Shown here: one piece after another, positions 5,863-5,876 of the stretch | How the letters are laid out: every line of letters begins with the position of its first letter | Position numbering within the stretch: the first letter of the stretch is position 1 | Assembly: GCA_002422065.1 (NCBI GenBank) | Contig: DITO01000118.1 | Span: 1 to 5,876 of the forward strand | Length of the DNA stretch: 5,876 bases | Source of the DNA: Erysipelotrichaceae bacterium UBA6182 | GTDB taxonomy: Bacteria > Bacillota_I > Bacilli_A > Erysipelotrichales > Erysipelotrichaceae | Direction: 5' to 3' | Translations under genes and position numbers: made by a program | The notes under the pieces: model-generated | The model's database searches: none | Seen by the model: only the letters and a program-made list of their open reading frames with translations | Told to the model about the DNA's origin: nothing

Positions 5863-5876
5863 AACTGGTATTCCCA
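5852..5876 (+). CDS. Start of a third operon gene (truncated by window edge)
   Basis: ATG 5852 overlaps the last 11 nt of the flavoprotein gene in another frame. It is preceded by AAAGGAG (5835-5841) with a 10-nt gap, a strong ribosome binding site. Only eight codons are seen (MLHKTGIP), so the product cannot be identified. The N-terminus lacks the GxGxxG start expected of a DadA/HcnC-type flavin subunit. From memory, comparable operons can encode a 4Fe-4S electron-transfer subunit near this point; that is a guess, not an assignment. Confidence 0.65.

Noticed and set aside
1..5876. Mobile element, CRISPR array, tRNA or rRNA
   Set aside because: I saw no transposase or integrase motif, no terminal inverted repeats, no regularly spaced repeats and no cloverleaf or rRNA-like segment on either strand.

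Overview
The window is AT-rich DNA from a low-GC Gram-positive type bacterium (Bacillota, or a related Tenericutes-like lineage). The clues are a YerB/DUF3048-type protein, a VanZ-like membrane protein, AAGGAG-type ribosome binding sites, and a large exported protein with a C-terminal sorting-signal-like tail. TGG encodes Trp and TGA is a genuine stop, so the code is standard and a Mycoplasma-type code is excluded. I cannot name the genus.

Layout: (1) Positions 1-501 hold the 3' half of a DUF3048 (YerB-like) gene. It runs convergently into a VanZ-like gene on the minus strand (569-1003), with a strong bidirectional terminator between them. (2) Positions 1004-1340 are a divergent intergenic region. 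It carries a minus-strand promoter placed so that the VanZ-like mRNA would be leaderless, and a near-consensus extended -10 promoter for the plus-strand gene, which has a leader of about 100 nt. (3) Positions 1341-4031 encode an 896-residue cysteine-free secreted protein built of divergent WG-type beta repeats. It ends in an acidic/proline linker, an LPDTS sorting-like motif, a hydrophobic segment and a basic tail, and is followed by its own terminator. (4) Positions 4109-4462 are non-coding except for one doubtful micro-ORF and some palindromes; a promoter lies at the right end. (5) Positions 4463-5876 are the start of an operon. It contains a small [2Fe-2S] protein, an FAD/NAD-dependent oxidoreductase that overlaps it by 4 nt, and the first 8 codons of a third gene that overlaps the second.

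The [2Fe-2S] and FAD proteins resemble the separate pieces of the alpha subunit of sarcosine oxidase, or HcnA/HcnB-type amine dehydrogenases. They probably work as one redox complex with products encoded beyond the right edge; the substrate cannot be read from this window. The blocks are separated by terminators and promoters, so they look like independent transcription units. I found no mobile element, CRISPR array, tRNA or rRNA. The most unusual item is the large WG-repeat surface protein with its non-canonical LPDTS motif. I see no clear evidence of a wholly new system.
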